DNA from: Symbiodinium natans | Taxonomy: Eukaryota > Sar > Dinophyceae > Suessiales > Symbiodiniaceae | DNA length: 64,000 bases | Assembly (NCBI GenBank): GCA_905221605.1 | Contig: CAJNDS010002224.1 | Coordinates: forward strand, 652,523 to 716,522 | Direction of reading: 5' to 3' | Shown here: piece by piece, positions 1 through 10,721 of the stretch | How the letters are laid out: each line of letters opens with the position of its first letter | Numbering within the stretch: position 1 is the first letter of the stretch | The notes under the pieces: model-generated | What the model was told of the DNA's origin: nothing | Seen by the model: only the letters and a program-made list of their open reading frames with translations | Database searches by the model: none | Made by a program: the position numbers and the translations under genes

Positions 1-114
1 TTATTGGGTGTACGGTTTAGGGGTTCAGGGTTTGGGATTTAGGGTTTGGGGTTTAGGGTTTGGGGTTGAGGGTTTGGGAGAAAGGGTGTGGGGTTGAGGG
101 CTTATGGGGCTGAC

Positions 115-178
115 CTGCTGGTGGCCTTATAGTCATGTACCCATGCAGTAGAACACATAGTCCACGAAAAGCATAATC
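115..178 (-). CDS. Candidate internal exon
   Basis: Read on the minus strand, an AG at 180-179 is followed by an open segment encoding LCFSWTMCSTAWVHDYKATS and then AG|GTCAGC at 115/114. It lies between telomere-type blocks like the other exon candidates. No family is recognised. Support is the open frame plus splice-like borders only. Confidence 0.35.
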
Positions 179-383
179 CTAAACCCTAAACCCTAAACCC
201 TACACCCTCAACCCTAAACCCTAAAAACCCTAAAAAAACCCTAAGCCCTAAACCCTGCACACCAAAACCGGCTGACGCCTCTTTGCGCTGCTAGCTCCGA
301 CGGACTCAGTCCTTCCCGAAACCCTAAACCCTAAACCCTAAACCCTAAACCCTGAACCCTAAACCCTAAACCCTAAACCCTAG

Positions 384-484
384 CTTTTTCCAAGCCGCCA
401 TCCCTGACAATGGCTCTCCTGGGTGCTGTTGCCGGCTTTGCCAGCGAGAGGTGAGACAGCAGAGCGCTTACTTCTCCATTAGCC
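384..484 (-). CDS. Candidate exon, strand and frame unsettled
   Basis: A 100-bp unique segment that is open in several frames. Minus-strand readings include RRAIVRDGGLEKA, and a second frame that would join in phase to the exon at 560-623. The plus strand offers PSLTMALLGAVAGFASE, entered through CCCTAG and left through AG|GTGAGA. Good splice borders on the plus strand and a phase match on the minus strand contradict each other, so only the presence of coding-like sequence is claimed. Confidence 0.3.
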
Positions 485-559
485 AAGAGCATGTAGGGTT
501 TAGGGTTTAGGGTTTAGGGTTTAGGGTTTAGGGTTTAGGGTCTGCTCAAAGGCGCTCAC

Positions 560-623
560 TCGCAAGCGGCCATCATCTCGGCCATCTCGACTGTTTCTCG
601 CGCCAGGCGGGCCTGGCTGGAGG
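560..623 (-). CDS. Candidate internal exon
   Basis: Minus-strand acceptor CTGTAG (629-624) and donor GA|GTGAGC (559-558) bracket 64 nt encoding SSQARLARETVEMAEMMAAC, a charged helical stretch. Both splice borders are good. The exon ends in phase 2. Product unknown. Confidence 0.45.
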
Positions 624-724
624 CTACAGCAGGGTTTAGGGTTTAGGGTTTAGGGTTTGGGGCTTAGGGTTTAGGGTTTAGGGTTTGGGGTTTAGGGTTT
701 AGGGTTTAGGGTTAGAGTTCACCT

Positions 725-2500
725 CCTGGTTCTGTGTAAGGAATGAGAGAATTCGGTACCTTATATCCCCCCTGGAAATATCGGGAGAGATAGAGACCCT
801 TTCGAGAGGGAGTATATGTAGGGTACCTCACTCCCTCATACCCTGCTAAGAACCAGTAGGCGAACTTAAACCCTAAACCCTAAACCCTAAACCCTAAACC
901 CTGCTGTAGCAAGTTCAGGTCTAAGGTTGAGGCTGCGCAGTTTAGTTTTGGAGATCGCCTACAGTGTTAGAGCACGGCTGTCTCCATGCATGAGGGCTTT
1001 ATGGTTCATATACCTTAGTCGGATCGAATTATAGTAGTATAAGGGTCAGGGTTCTCATGGTTCATATACGTTAGAAGGAAATATGGTAGCATAGGGTATA
1101 TATCCCGGCTTGCCTTCTTACCTTCTCCGAACTTCTTAGAGTCAAGAATCCTTCCCTTGCAGCTGAGAAACCCCAACGGTTTCGGTTTAGGGTTTAGGAT
1201 TTAGGGTTTAGGGCTTAGGGTTTAGGGTTTAGGGTTTAGGGTTTAGGGTATCTGTGAGACATAGCCACCAGAAGTCGCCGCTCCCCAGGCTATTATCTCT
1301 CTTCTCTCTTCGTCTTTTGTTTCTCTCGTTCGTTTGTGCATTGCTTCTTTGTTGTTTATGTCTTTCTTGATTTTCTTTAAGAGTTTCTTTCTGGAGTTCC
1401 TTATTGGCTTCTTTATGTCCGTAATTTCATTCTTTCTCTTCCTCCTCGCTCTTACTTTCTTACAAAAGCCTCCCAGGGAGCCTGAGCCATGCTTCGGGTT
1501 TAAGGCTTAGGGCTTATGTAGGGGTTTAGGGTTTAGGGGCCCTAAACCCTACACCCTAAACCCGAAACCCTAAACCCTAAACCCTAAGCCCTATACCCTG
1601 GACCCTAAACCCTAAACCCTAAACCCTAAACCCTAAACCCTAAACCCTAAACCCTAAACCCTAAACTCTCTCTCTCCCTCTCTCTCTCTCCGCGCCGGCC
1701 TCGGAGCTCTCCTTTTTCGCCTCCGCCTGAGCCGTGGGCGCAGGCTCATGCAAGGGGGGGTCTTACCCTAGGGTGTGGGTATAGAATGTAGTGTAAGGGG
1801 CCTAAAGAGAATAGGGCTTTTTGGTTTCGGGCGTAGGTTTTAGGCTTTGGGGATAGAATATAGGGGCCTGAATAAGTAGAATAGGGTTTTTGGGGGGATC
1901 TTATGGTATAGTTATAAGGGGACTATAGAGTATGAGGGAATACTATTAGTAGTATTTATTCCGACCCCTATATTCGCCCCTTCTCAATACAACCTGGGAG
2001 TTTCTTCAAATAGGGTTTAAGCTGGCCTTTCCGCAAATGCTGGAACCTATAGACCCCCCGAGATAGTACAATCCTTAGTACAGGAGCCCCCCAATTTTGG
2101 TAAACCCCTATTTTGGAAAACCCCTATTTTTTGGAAAACCCCTATTTGGTCTAGCATTCTACAGTGTAAGACATGTCAGAAGCGAAAGCCCATAGCCCAA
2201 AATCGTATCCAGTGTAGGGTAATGTAGTTGAAGAGCTTGCCATTACTACACGACACGATCGTGTCTTGGTAGCCCAGTAGGCATATTACAATGTGGCCAC
2301 CCTTTTTTGGGGGTTGGCTGCTTTATGAGGGAACCTTGAACCAAAAACATCTTAAACCCTAAAAACCCAAAACCGTAAACCCTAAACTCATAAGGGTACC
2401 ACTAGGCTACCCTAAACCCTAAACCCTAAACCCTAAACCCTAAACCCTGAACCCTGAACCCGAAACCCTAAACCCTAAACCCTAATCCCTAAACCCTAAA
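725..2500. other. Intergenic or intronic stretch: repeats and hairpin elements
   Basis: Holds an inverted-repeat element at about 730-865 (arms around GGTACC, similar to one near 51,860), pyrimidine-rich sequence at 1,300-1,450, long CCCTAAA arrays at 1,540-1,665 and 2,410-2,505, and a second hairpin-type element at about 1,785-1,985 whose relatives lie at 19.7, 29.5 and 33.5 kb. No convincing exon was seen. Confidence 0.5.
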
Positions 2501-2508
2501 CCGGCTAC

Positions 2509-2907
2509 CAAGATGTATCTCCCAGGCGCCTTCGGCTTAGAGCTTGATGGCGTCGCCTTCGCAGCTGCCTTCCTTGCTTTGCCAGGGTTTAGGGGTTTAG
2601 GGTTTAGGGATTTGGGGGTTCGGGGTTTAGGGTTTAGGGTTGTTGGGGTCTAGGGGTTTAGGGTTTAGGGTTTTGGGGGTTTAGGCACCAAGGTACATAT
2701 ATGTGTACATATATATGTATGTATATGTATGTGTGTGTGCGGAGAATAGTATGCAAATGTATCTACACACACAGATTTAAATTCAAACACATATAAAACG
2801 ATAGTACATGTCAAGGCTTTCAACCGATGGGGGCGAGCATCTTCTTCTTGGCCCTCGGCTTCTTCGCCTTGAGCTCCAGCACGTCCGGCTGCATGGCCAA
2901 GAACTTC
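2509..2907 (-). CDS. Lys/Ala/Pro-rich basic protein, two exons
   Basis: Exon A (2907-2825, minus) encodes KFLAMQPDVLELKAKKPRA followed by KKKMLAPI and ends G|GTTGAA. Exon B (2576-2509) starts after AAAG, encodes RKAAAKATPSSSKPKAPGRY and ends TTG|GTAGCC. The phase-1 end of A matches the phase-1 start of B, so they join as one basic stretch. The intron (2577-2824) contains an AT dinucleotide-rich tract and telomere-type repeats. Composition resembles linker-histone-like or other nucleic-acid-binding tails, but no domain is recognised. Upstream exons are not identified. If exon A were unspliced, a TGA would follow directly. Confidence 0.55.
2695..2800. repeat. AT/GT dinucleotide-rich microsatellite
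   Basis: Runs of ATATGT, GTATAT and ACACAC make up this stretch. It lies inside the inferred intron of the Lys-rich gene. Confidence 0.7.
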
Positions 2908-3099
2908 CTCGTTTGGGGTTTAGGGTTTAGTGTTTCGGGTTTAGTTTAGTGTTAGGGTTTCGGGTTTCGGGTTTCGGATTTCGAGTTTCGGGTTTAGGGT
3001 CAGGGTTTAGGGTTTCGGGTTTATGGTTTAGGGTTTAGGGTCCAACAGCCAGGGGCAACTTCCAACCGCATTCGGGGTTTAGGGTTTTGAGGGTTTAGG

Positions 3100-3300
3100 G
3101 GGGAGTTGACAGGGTTGAGGCCTAAACCAGGAAGCTCAAGCAAATGCCCCATGGATTGCTTCACAAAGCAGGGCCGTACTACAAGCCAACGTGTTCAGCT
3201 TTATGATTATTCTTACACAAGAGTTTTAACAAAAACCAAAAGAGGAAAAAACAGGTTCAAAAGGTCAACTATCGGCTAAGGAAGCAGTTCCGAAGTTCCC
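3100..3300. other. Unique AT-richer segment without assigned gene
   Basis: Both strands have short open frames here (plus-strand KLKQMPHGLLHKAGPYYKPT is one), but none has paired splice borders or family resemblance. It is flanked by telomere-type blocks. Confidence 0.3.
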
Positions 3301-3428
3301 TAAGCCCTAAACCCTAAACCCTAAACACTAAGCCCTAAGCCCGAAGCCCTAAGCCCTAAACCCTAAGCCCTAAACCCTAAACCCTAAGCCCAAACCCTAA
3401 GCCCTAAGCCCTAAACCCTAAACCCTAC

Positions 3429-6400
3429 ATCCGCTGCGAGCTGCTGTAGGGCGGTCACCGTCTGCTTGCCAAGGCCGCTGTCCAACGAACCAGGATTGCA
3501 CCCTTCAGGCGATCAGCGATTTGGGGTTTAGGGTTTAGGGTTGGAGGTTCAGAGTGCAGGGCTTGGGGTTGAGGGTTTGGGGTTTTGGGTTCGGGGTTTA
3601 GGTTTTGGGGTTTAGGGTTTGGGGTTTAGGGTTTGGGGCTTAGGGTTTGGGGCTTAGGGTTTGGGGCTTAGGGTCTGGGGCTCAGGGTTTGGGGTTGTTT
3701 CCAGTTATGAACACTGATCACAGACATATTGTATTGCAGTGCTAGGGCCGTATCGTGCACATATCTATATATATATACAGATATATATGTAGGACTGAGT
3801 TGATGTTTCGTGTTTCAGAATGTCAGAATACCTCCGAATACGTACCTGCAAGTTTCCCACAACCGGCCTGGCAAGTACATCCCAATAGAACACCAGCCAG
3901 CGGACTCTTTTGCTCACCCTACAGCCTGACCCCTCAGCCCCAACCCCCAAAGCGCCCCAAAGCGCCCAGCACTCAAGGCAACTAAGTCTCCAGACCGGGC
4001 ACGATAACACCATGTTCCCAACAAGGGGGCCAAATGGGTATCTTCCCCGAAAAGGGTTTAGGGTTTAGGGCCTTTAGGGTTCAGGGTTTTATTAGTGTTG
4101 AAGGACCCCAAAAAACTGACAAAAAAGAACACGATAACTCTCATGATAGGAACCCTGAGTAAGAATACCAAATATACCCAAGAGGGTCGATCTACATGGT
4201 TCTGACTACAGGACCCAAAGAAAAAACAAAAAAAAAAGCAAACAAAAAATGAAAACACCATTTAAAACAAACAAACAGACTGTTTTCGGAGACCGCTAAG
4301 CCCTTGACACTAAACCCTAAAAACCCTAATTCCTCGAGAAGCCCTCTAAACCCTATAAACCCTACACCCTACACCCTAAACCCAAAACCCTAAACCCTAA
4401 ACCCTAAACCCTAGCATGGACCTTAAGAACAACGTAGCCAACCAAAGTGGGGCAGCCTTTCTCATCCCAGAGCCTAGACCCTAAACCCTAAACCCTAAAC
4501 CCTAAAACCTGAAACCCTAAACCCTAAACCCTAAACCCTAAACCCTAAACCCTAAACCCTAAACCCTAAACCCTAAACCCTAAACCCTAAACCCTAAACC
4601 CTCCCTTTTCAGGACACCCTCAGGAATGGAGCTCCCAGGTGGGACCTTTTTTTAAGGCTTTCACAGGGGTTTTTGGGGTTTTAAGGGTTTGTAGGGTTTA
4701 GGGTTTAGGGTTTAGGGTTTAGAGTTTAGGGTTTAGGGTGTATAAGGGCACTAAAGGTCAGATGAGGGAGTAGGCGGTGGAAAGCTACCCGCCTGAAACG
4801 GTGCTAGATCCCTCGGGAGTAGCCTCGTTGCGTCAGAAACTTCTGCAACGCCAGGATCGTCGCAGCACCCATATCCCCGTCCTCCTTGCCTGAAAGCGGA
4901 GAGAAAAAATGTGGCGTGGCTCAAGCGGTTAACACAAGCTTGTTTCGACTGCAACAACCCTATGAGACAAAATCCTGAGCCCAAAGTTATCATACTCTTT
5001 TTTGTTGAGGGTCGCACCATCGCGTTACGTCACTGGCTAACAGACAGAACAGAATCGGGCTAAGTCCGGTCAGATTAGAGGGTATGAAGCGATACGTACT
5101 ATGAGTGATACTAAACCCTACGCCCTAAACCCTACAAAGGGTTCGAGCTTCCCCCAATCGCCCTGCATCGTCGTGGCCTTTGTACAACGGCGGCTCCTCT
5201 CTCAGGTCTTCATTCTTCAAGAAGGTCTGGAGGGCTTTGGCAGATTTCCTTGACTCGGCTGCTGGAACCACAGGGTTGAGGATTCAGGGTTTAGGGTTTA
5301 GGGTTTAGGGTTTGGGGCTTAGGTTTTAGGGTTTGGGGTTTCGGGTGCACGGCCATGAAACCAAGGGAAGAGCCACGAGACATGCTTCTTGTGTGAGGAA
5401 ATACAGTGAGGAATTACCTTACTAGATCTTAAGGAACTAAGAACTAGACCCAAGAGCAACCTAGGAACAAAAAAGGTGACATTTTTAGCTTAGAGGGGCT
5501 TGCAAGGGAACCTAAACCTTAAAACAAACAAAAAAGGATAGGGGGCCTACTCTAGGTCCTAGAAAACGCTCCAGCTGACGATGGAAGGGTCTTGCCCCAT
5601 GACCCATCAGGCTTGCAGTCTTGATCCTCGTCCTGCAGGAACTGCTGGAACAGCTCGGTGTTCTTGCCGCCGTCCCTCACCCCCGTTTTGAAGTCCACAT
5701 CATATCCTCCACGCACGTGCCCCAAAATCACCGGCGCGGGTAGATCTATAGTAAAAGGCAACGCAAGCAGCTGAATTCACGCGGATTCGACTCATGAGCG
5801 CCTACGAAAGTAGAGCCTTTAGGATCCAGAGTTTCATCTGTCAGTGTTTCTTGGCATGTCAGCAAGGACTCCGCTTCCCCTAAGGGTCCATGTACCTAAA
5901 TAGGGAGTATTTGGGCCTTAAAGTACCTCCTATATAGGGACTTTGGGGCCCAAGTATTCCCCATTTAGGTACATGGACCCTTAGGGTTCTATACAGCTTG
6001 ACAGCCCACCCTTTGCTTGCTCACTCGCTTGACGTCACTTAAAGACCTGTAAAGGGCATGGCGGCTCAATCCCTCCTGGCTGCACGCCACCCAAACCTGC
6101 GCTCAAAGTCTCCTCAGCCAACAAGAGCAGAGCAAGCCTGGGATGTTGCCCCTTCCTAACAGTCCTGAATCGGAAAGAGCCCCTAAAGGTCCCTGATAAA
6201 GGGTCCCTCCTTTAGTCCCTAAACCCTAAACCCTAAACCCTAAACCCTAAACCCTAAACCCTAAACCCTAAACCCTAAACCCTGAAACCAACACAAAGCA
6301 TGCCCCGAGTCCCTTTTCTCCTTCATCCTTGAGGAAGAGCTGAAGGGCTTTCTCAGTTGTGTTGCCCCAATCACCATCTTCAGTTCCGCAGTAGAAGCCC

Positions 6401-7070
6401 TCCTGATCGCGCTTAGGGCTTAGGGCTTAGGGCTTAAGGGTTAGGGGTTAGGGCATAGGGCTTAGGGCTTAAGGCTTAGGGCTTAGGGCTTAGGGGTTAA
6501 GGGTTAGGGCTTAGGGGTTAGGGCTTAGGGCTTAGGGCTTTGGGTTAGGGGTTAGGGCTTGGGGCTTGGGCTTCGGGCTTTGGGTTTTGGGTTTGTGGTC
6601 TTCTGGGGTGTTGCACAAGTCACTAAGTCTTCCAGCCCTCTAAGCCAGATCAGAGCACAAAGTTCGAATTGCCTCACTTAGGAAATGTCTGGTTCTAGGG
6701 CTACTTCTTCTTCTTGTGAAGACTGCCCTAACCCCTACACCCTACACCCTACACCCTAAACCTAAACCCTAAACCCTAAACCCTAAACCCTAAACCCTAA
6801 ACCCTAAACCTGAAATTAAAACCCTTAACCCTACATGTAAACCCTAAACCCAAAACCCAAAACCCTAAACCCAATTTGGGAATGGGTCCTAAACCCTAAA
6901 CCCTAAACCGGAAACCCTAAACCCTAAACCCTAAACCCTAAACCTTAAACCCCAAACCCTAAACCCTAAACCCCAAAATTCCTACACCCAATTTGGGAAG
7001 GGGTCCTGGTTCAGGAACTTCTGCAGGGCCACGACAGACTTCTTCCCAAAATCGCCATCGGCTGAGGACT
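3429..7070 (-). CDS. Multi-exon protein with repeated peptidoglycan-binding-like modules
   Basis: At least six minus-strand exons carry variants of one motif, D-G-D-[FWM]-G-x-x-[TS]-x-x-A-L-Q-x-F-L. Exon 7070-6988: ADGDFGKKSVVALQKFLNQD. Exon 6402-6295: EDGDWGNTTEKALQLFLKDE. Exon 5745-5568: VRDGGKNTELFQQFLQDED plus a second DGSWGK. Exon 5261-5136: ESRKSAKALQTFLKNED. Exon 4889-4804: EDGDMGAATILALQKFLTQR. Exon 3502-3429: LDSGLGKQTVTALQQLAAD, donor GTAGGG. Exons 1 and 2 join in phase 0, and 5261-5136 joins 4889 in phase 1. The 4889 exon reaches TAG at 4806-4804 unless a non-GT donor is used. The motif matches the core of the PG_binding_1 family (known: binds cell-wall or other glycans in bacteria). 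The role in this eukaryote is unknown. Introns are telomere-type repeats and hairpin elements. Not every junction is solved. Confidence 0.62.
4422..4473 (-). CDS. Candidate internal exon inside the repeat-module gene
   Basis: Minus-strand acceptor CTAG (4477-4474) and donor AAG|GTCCAT bracket 52 nt encoding LWDEKGCPTLVGYVVLK. It lies between two motif-bearing exons of the peptidoglycan-binding-like gene and could belong to it. No family is recognised. Confidence 0.45.
4751..5020 (-). other. tRNA-like or coding shadow region around a motif exon
   Basis: A continuous minus-strand frame crosses 4751-5020, but the motif exon at 4889-4804 uses another frame, so the long frame is treated as a shadow. 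The stretch 4911-4985 starts like a tRNA D-arm but has no T-arm or anticodon stem that I could fold. Confidence 0.3.
5447..5567. mobile_element. Introner-like inverted-repeat element, family H
   Basis: Arms related to CAACCTAGGA and TAGGTCCTAG, with an interior that alternates short poly-A and GGGGCTTG motifs. Relatives are at about 10,093-10,195, 48,766-48,866 and 55,480-55,703. Here it directly follows the minus-strand motif exon 5745-5568, the position expected of an intron element. Confidence 0.6.
5881..5994 (-). mobile_element. Introner-like inverted-repeat element, family B
   Basis: Perfect inverted arms built on CTAAGGGTCCATGTACCTAAA close a hairpin of about 105 bp. On the minus strand the element begins GTATAGAACCC immediately after a candidate exon (6046-5995), so its 5' end supplies a GT donor. 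A second copy at 25,665-25,778 begins GTACAGTAACCCC after another minus-strand exon. Two independent copies with the same donor geometry support the introner reading. Confidence 0.7.
5995..6046 (-). CDS. Candidate internal exon next to introner B
   Basis: Acceptor CCCTTTACAG (minus) and donor GCT|GTATAG bracket 52 nt encoding SLSDVKRVSKQRVGCQA. Splice borders are good. It sits within the peptidoglycan-binding-like gene span, but its phase does not match the neighbouring motif exons as drawn, so it may be alternative or belong elsewhere. Confidence 0.4.
6411..6580 (+). repeat. Array of GGGCTTA telomere variant
   Basis: About twenty units of GGGCTTA and close variants, a homogenised local variant of the telomere 7-mer. 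Confidence 0.8.
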
Positions 7071-7099
7071 CTAACAGGCTAGGCATCCTTTCCCAGAAT

Positions 7100-8880
7100 T
7101 TTTCGGGGGATCCGAGATTTTAGAACTCCCAAGATCGTACCCTAAACCCTAAACCCTAAACCCTAAACCCTAAACCCTAAACCCTAAACCCTAAACCCTA
7201 AGCCTTATACTACTAATGGGTCATGTTCTTAGGAACCCTTAGAGGGATCTACTTTTTGGACTCTCCGAGGGGTCTGGGTTCAGGCCTGCTGAGCGCTTGA
7301 TCCACAGGACTTCGGGCAGTGATTTGGGTTTAGGGTTTAGGGTTTATAAGGCTGGACGACTTTAGGGGCCCTCGAATGACCACATGGCATAAACAGTAGG
7401 AAAGGCAGACTTAATATACCGTAGAAGGCCATGTTATGAGCATTTCCCCTTGCGTACCCCGACTGTATAGTTCCTTAGAGTAGCTGCATGTTCCCTTAAC
7501 ATGGGCCCTTCAAGGGGGGGGACTCCTTATATACCCCTTATCTACCCTGTAACACCCAAGGGCCCATACTTCAGAACACCTTAGAGAAGGTAAGGGACCA
7601 TATTCAGGACCTCGAATCAAGGGACTAAAGGAAGGACCCTTCATTGGGGACCTTAGGGGGCTACTTAGGTATGTAAGGACTTTTTTAAGGGTCATGAAGG
7701 GGTTGTATAGGGGAATAAGATTACATATAGGGGTCCCTTCTAGAGGTCCCTCCTTATACTCCTTAACCTAAACCCTAAACCCTAAACCCTGAACCCTGAA
7801 CCCTAAACCCTAAACCCCGAACCCATTAAGGGACCATGTAACTTCCCTTAGTTAGCTACATGGACCCTCAGGATAGCCCCGAAGCCGTCAGAGCCCGTCG
7901 AGGGCGACTTTTGGCCTCGAAGAGCACATTGCCTCAAACAAGGTTTGGGGTTTGGGGTTTGGGGTTTGGGGTTTAGGGTTTGGGGTTTAGGGTTTGGGGT
8001 TTAGAGTTTAGGGTTTGGGGTTTTGGGGTTTCGAGCTTGAGGTCTTGGTCTTTAGGGTTTGGGGTGTGGAGCTCATGATTCGTGGGAAGGGCTTAGGGAG
8101 GCCCACAAAGTGTTCGGGGATCCGCGTATGTATGTAGGGTTCGGGTTTAGGGTTTAGGGTTCAGGAGGGTGATAGTTGAGGTTCAGGGGTTGAAGCTGTG
8201 TGGCTGCTGGTTCTTCACGGGCGTTTACCCGACGCCCTAAACGCCAAACCCTCTAACAAAATCATACCCAGCCAGTGATATCTACATGGGGCCCCCAAAC
8301 CCTAACCTCTAAACCATACATCCTGAAACCTGGATACCTCATCTTTGAACCCGAAATCCTTGAGGGTTTAGGATTTAGGGTTTAAAGTAACGCTGCGCTA
8401 CACACCCTACAAACCCTACGCATAAAAAACCTGAATCCTCCAAGGCTACACCCGAAGACCGAAAGCCCCAAAAGAAAACCAAGTTCCCAAAGACAACTAA
8501 CCTCAAGGGAGTCTACCTAGAACGCTCCTCCTTATGCTAACAGTCCTTAGTAGGGATTATAGTAGGGGGGGTACTATTCAGGACGGTTAGAATACGGGGG
8601 AACATCCCAAGATGTAACTCTTCACTTTAAACAGGCTGCCCAAACCCAAGGGTGCAGCCGTAGAGGTAGGAGTCCCATGATAGTCCTAAACCTCTAAGCC
8701 CTCTAGGCTCTGCACCCTGCCTCCAGACCCTCCCAAAAGTACAAGTGAAGATGCCCTACATCTCCCTCATTGAGGGACAGCACACTTCGTCCCTTGTTGA
8801 AGGAAAGACGGGCTGCACCCCACAAACCCTAAACCCTAAACCCTAAACCCTAAACCCTAAACCCCAAACCCTAAACCCTG
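7100..8880. other. Repeat-rich stretch without assigned gene
   Basis: Contains a CCCTAAA array at 7,140-7,200, hairpin-derived sequence at 7,380-7,760 and 7,836-7,870 (arms sharing ACCATGTAACT with copies at 9.8 and 42.4 kb), TTTGGGG-type arrays at 7,940-8,030, and an introner family A copy at about 8,530-8,622. Short open pieces near 7,260-7,320 and 8,190-8,240 are too weak to call. Confidence 0.45.
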
Positions 8881-8883
8881 AAC

Positions 8884-10720
8884 CCTAAACCCTGCGTGGC
8901 TGGGCCCTCAACCCTGCTGCGTGGCAGTCTGCGTGGGGAAGGCCTGGGCAGCCATGTAGAGCGGTTTAGGGTTAGGGTTTAGGGTTTAGGGTTTAGGGTT
9001 TAGGGTTTAGGGTTTAGGGTTTAGGGTTTAGGGTTTAGGGTTTAGGGTTTAGGGTTTAGGGTTAAGGGTTTAGAGCAGCACTTTGTGCCTTAGGTCTGCT
9101 GGCTGACAGGGTTGGAGGGCTTAGGGTTTGGGGTTTAGGGTTTGGGGTTTCGGGTTTGGGGTTTAGGGTTTAGGGTTTGGGGTTTAGGGTTCATGCTTAG
9201 GGTTTAGGGTTTTGTAGAGGATTAGAGGTTTAGGGGTTCAGGGGCTCAAGGGTTTAGAGGTTTTTGAGATGAGGTTTAGGGAGGCTCAGGAGATTAGAGG
9301 TTTTAGATGTAGAGGCTTAGGGGTGTAGGGTTTAGTGGTTCAGGGGTTTAGAGGCTTTAGATGTACAAGCTTACGTAGGATGTAGGGTTTGAGGGTTTCT
9401 AGGGGCTTGGGTCTTCGAACGGTGTTTGGGAACACTAAACCCTGCACCCTAAACCCTAAACCCTGAACCCTACACCCTAAACCCTACACCCTGAACCCTC
9501 AGAGCCCGGCAAAGGCGGTCAGGCTCTGCCCAGGATCGCAGAGGAAGCGCTTGCTTTCCTGGCGCGCGCGAACTCTGAGGGCTGAAGGTTTCGGGGTTTA
9601 GCGGCCCTAAACCCTAAACCCTAAACCCTAAACCCTAAACCCCAAACCCCAAACCCCAAACCCCAAACAATAACAAGGGCATGAGCTGGTGTAGAGCCTT
9701 CAAGATAAACACAACATTGCTGTTTTGTTGCAACAACTCACGGGTTTCTAGGGGTAGCTACACGGGCCCTCAATATGGTCCAAGGATTCTGAAGTATTGG
9801 GCCCTTGGGCCGCATGGGGTATATAAGGGGTATGTAAGGTTTAAACGCCCACACTAATTAAGGGACCATGTAACTACCCTAGGAAGGTTTGTTACTCCCC
9901 TCCTTAAAAGCATAAAACCCTAATCTGAAGATAGTATGGTTGATGTTCCCCCTCGGGCTGCTAGAAGTTTAGAGAAACAAAACCAAACAAAATTCCGAAC
10001 GAAAGTAGGTAATGTGGTTCAGGGTTTGTAGGGTCTTGGTTTCACCCTGAAACCCTAAACCCTTCGTTGCCAGTTGGGGGCTTAGACCCGAGTAACCTAG
10101 GAATCAAAAAGGGTGCCCTTTTGGTTGAAAGGGCCTTCTATGGGAGCCTAAGCCCTGAATAAAAAAGTGGACAAGGGCCTACTCTGAGTTTTGGTTAGGG
10201 GATAGGATTAGGGGGACCTTGGGGACATAGACCCTCTGAATAAGGTCCCTGTTTAAGAGAGCCAGAAGAGGGTTAAGAAGGGGTTCCCTTTTAAGGGTCC
10301 CCCCTATCCTACCTAGGACTGGTAGCCCCAAACCGAAACCCTAAACCCTGGATCCTAAAGAATCCGGGGGGCCTATGGGGCCTAGGGTTTCTTCGTGGGG
10401 AGTCAAGGATTTCGGTTCCCAATCGAACCCCTTTAAAGGGCTGGGGTTTAGGGCTCACTTGGGACTCTCTTTACCTACAGATTAGTAGTAGCTACCCTTA
10501 ACTAGTAGGTAGAACCCATAAAACTGTAGGCCAGGCAAGGTTGAAGCTTGAGGGCTGAGGGCTGAGGGCTGAGGGCTGAGGGCTTAGGGCTTAGGGTTTA
10601 GGGTTTAGGGTTTAGGGTTTAGGGCGAGCCTGTGGGCAGACAGACTCTCGTTGGGGATGCTTCGACCCTGAATTGGTTCTTGGAACCGCTGTAACAAACG
10701 TGATTGTTAGGGCCTGGGGC
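8884..10720. other. Repeat-rich stretch with weak exon candidates
   Basis: Long TTTAGGG array at 8,965-9,065. A minus-strand ATG at about 8,955 reads MAAQAFPTQTATQQ and could be a first exon. At 9,490-9,585 both strands are open (plus IAEEALAFLARANSEG, minus ESKRFLCDPGQSLTAFAGL), so no strand is chosen. A family D hairpin lies at 9,755-9,885 and family H at 10,093-10,195. At 10,625-10,690 the minus strand reads FQEPIQGRSIPNESLSAHR after TTGTTACAG. Confidence 0.35.
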
Positions 10721-10721
10721 C

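Noticed and set aside
4905-4990. tRNA gene
   Set aside because: GGCTCAAGCGGTTAA resembles a D-arm, but no T-arm, anticodon stem or acceptor pairing could be found on either strand.
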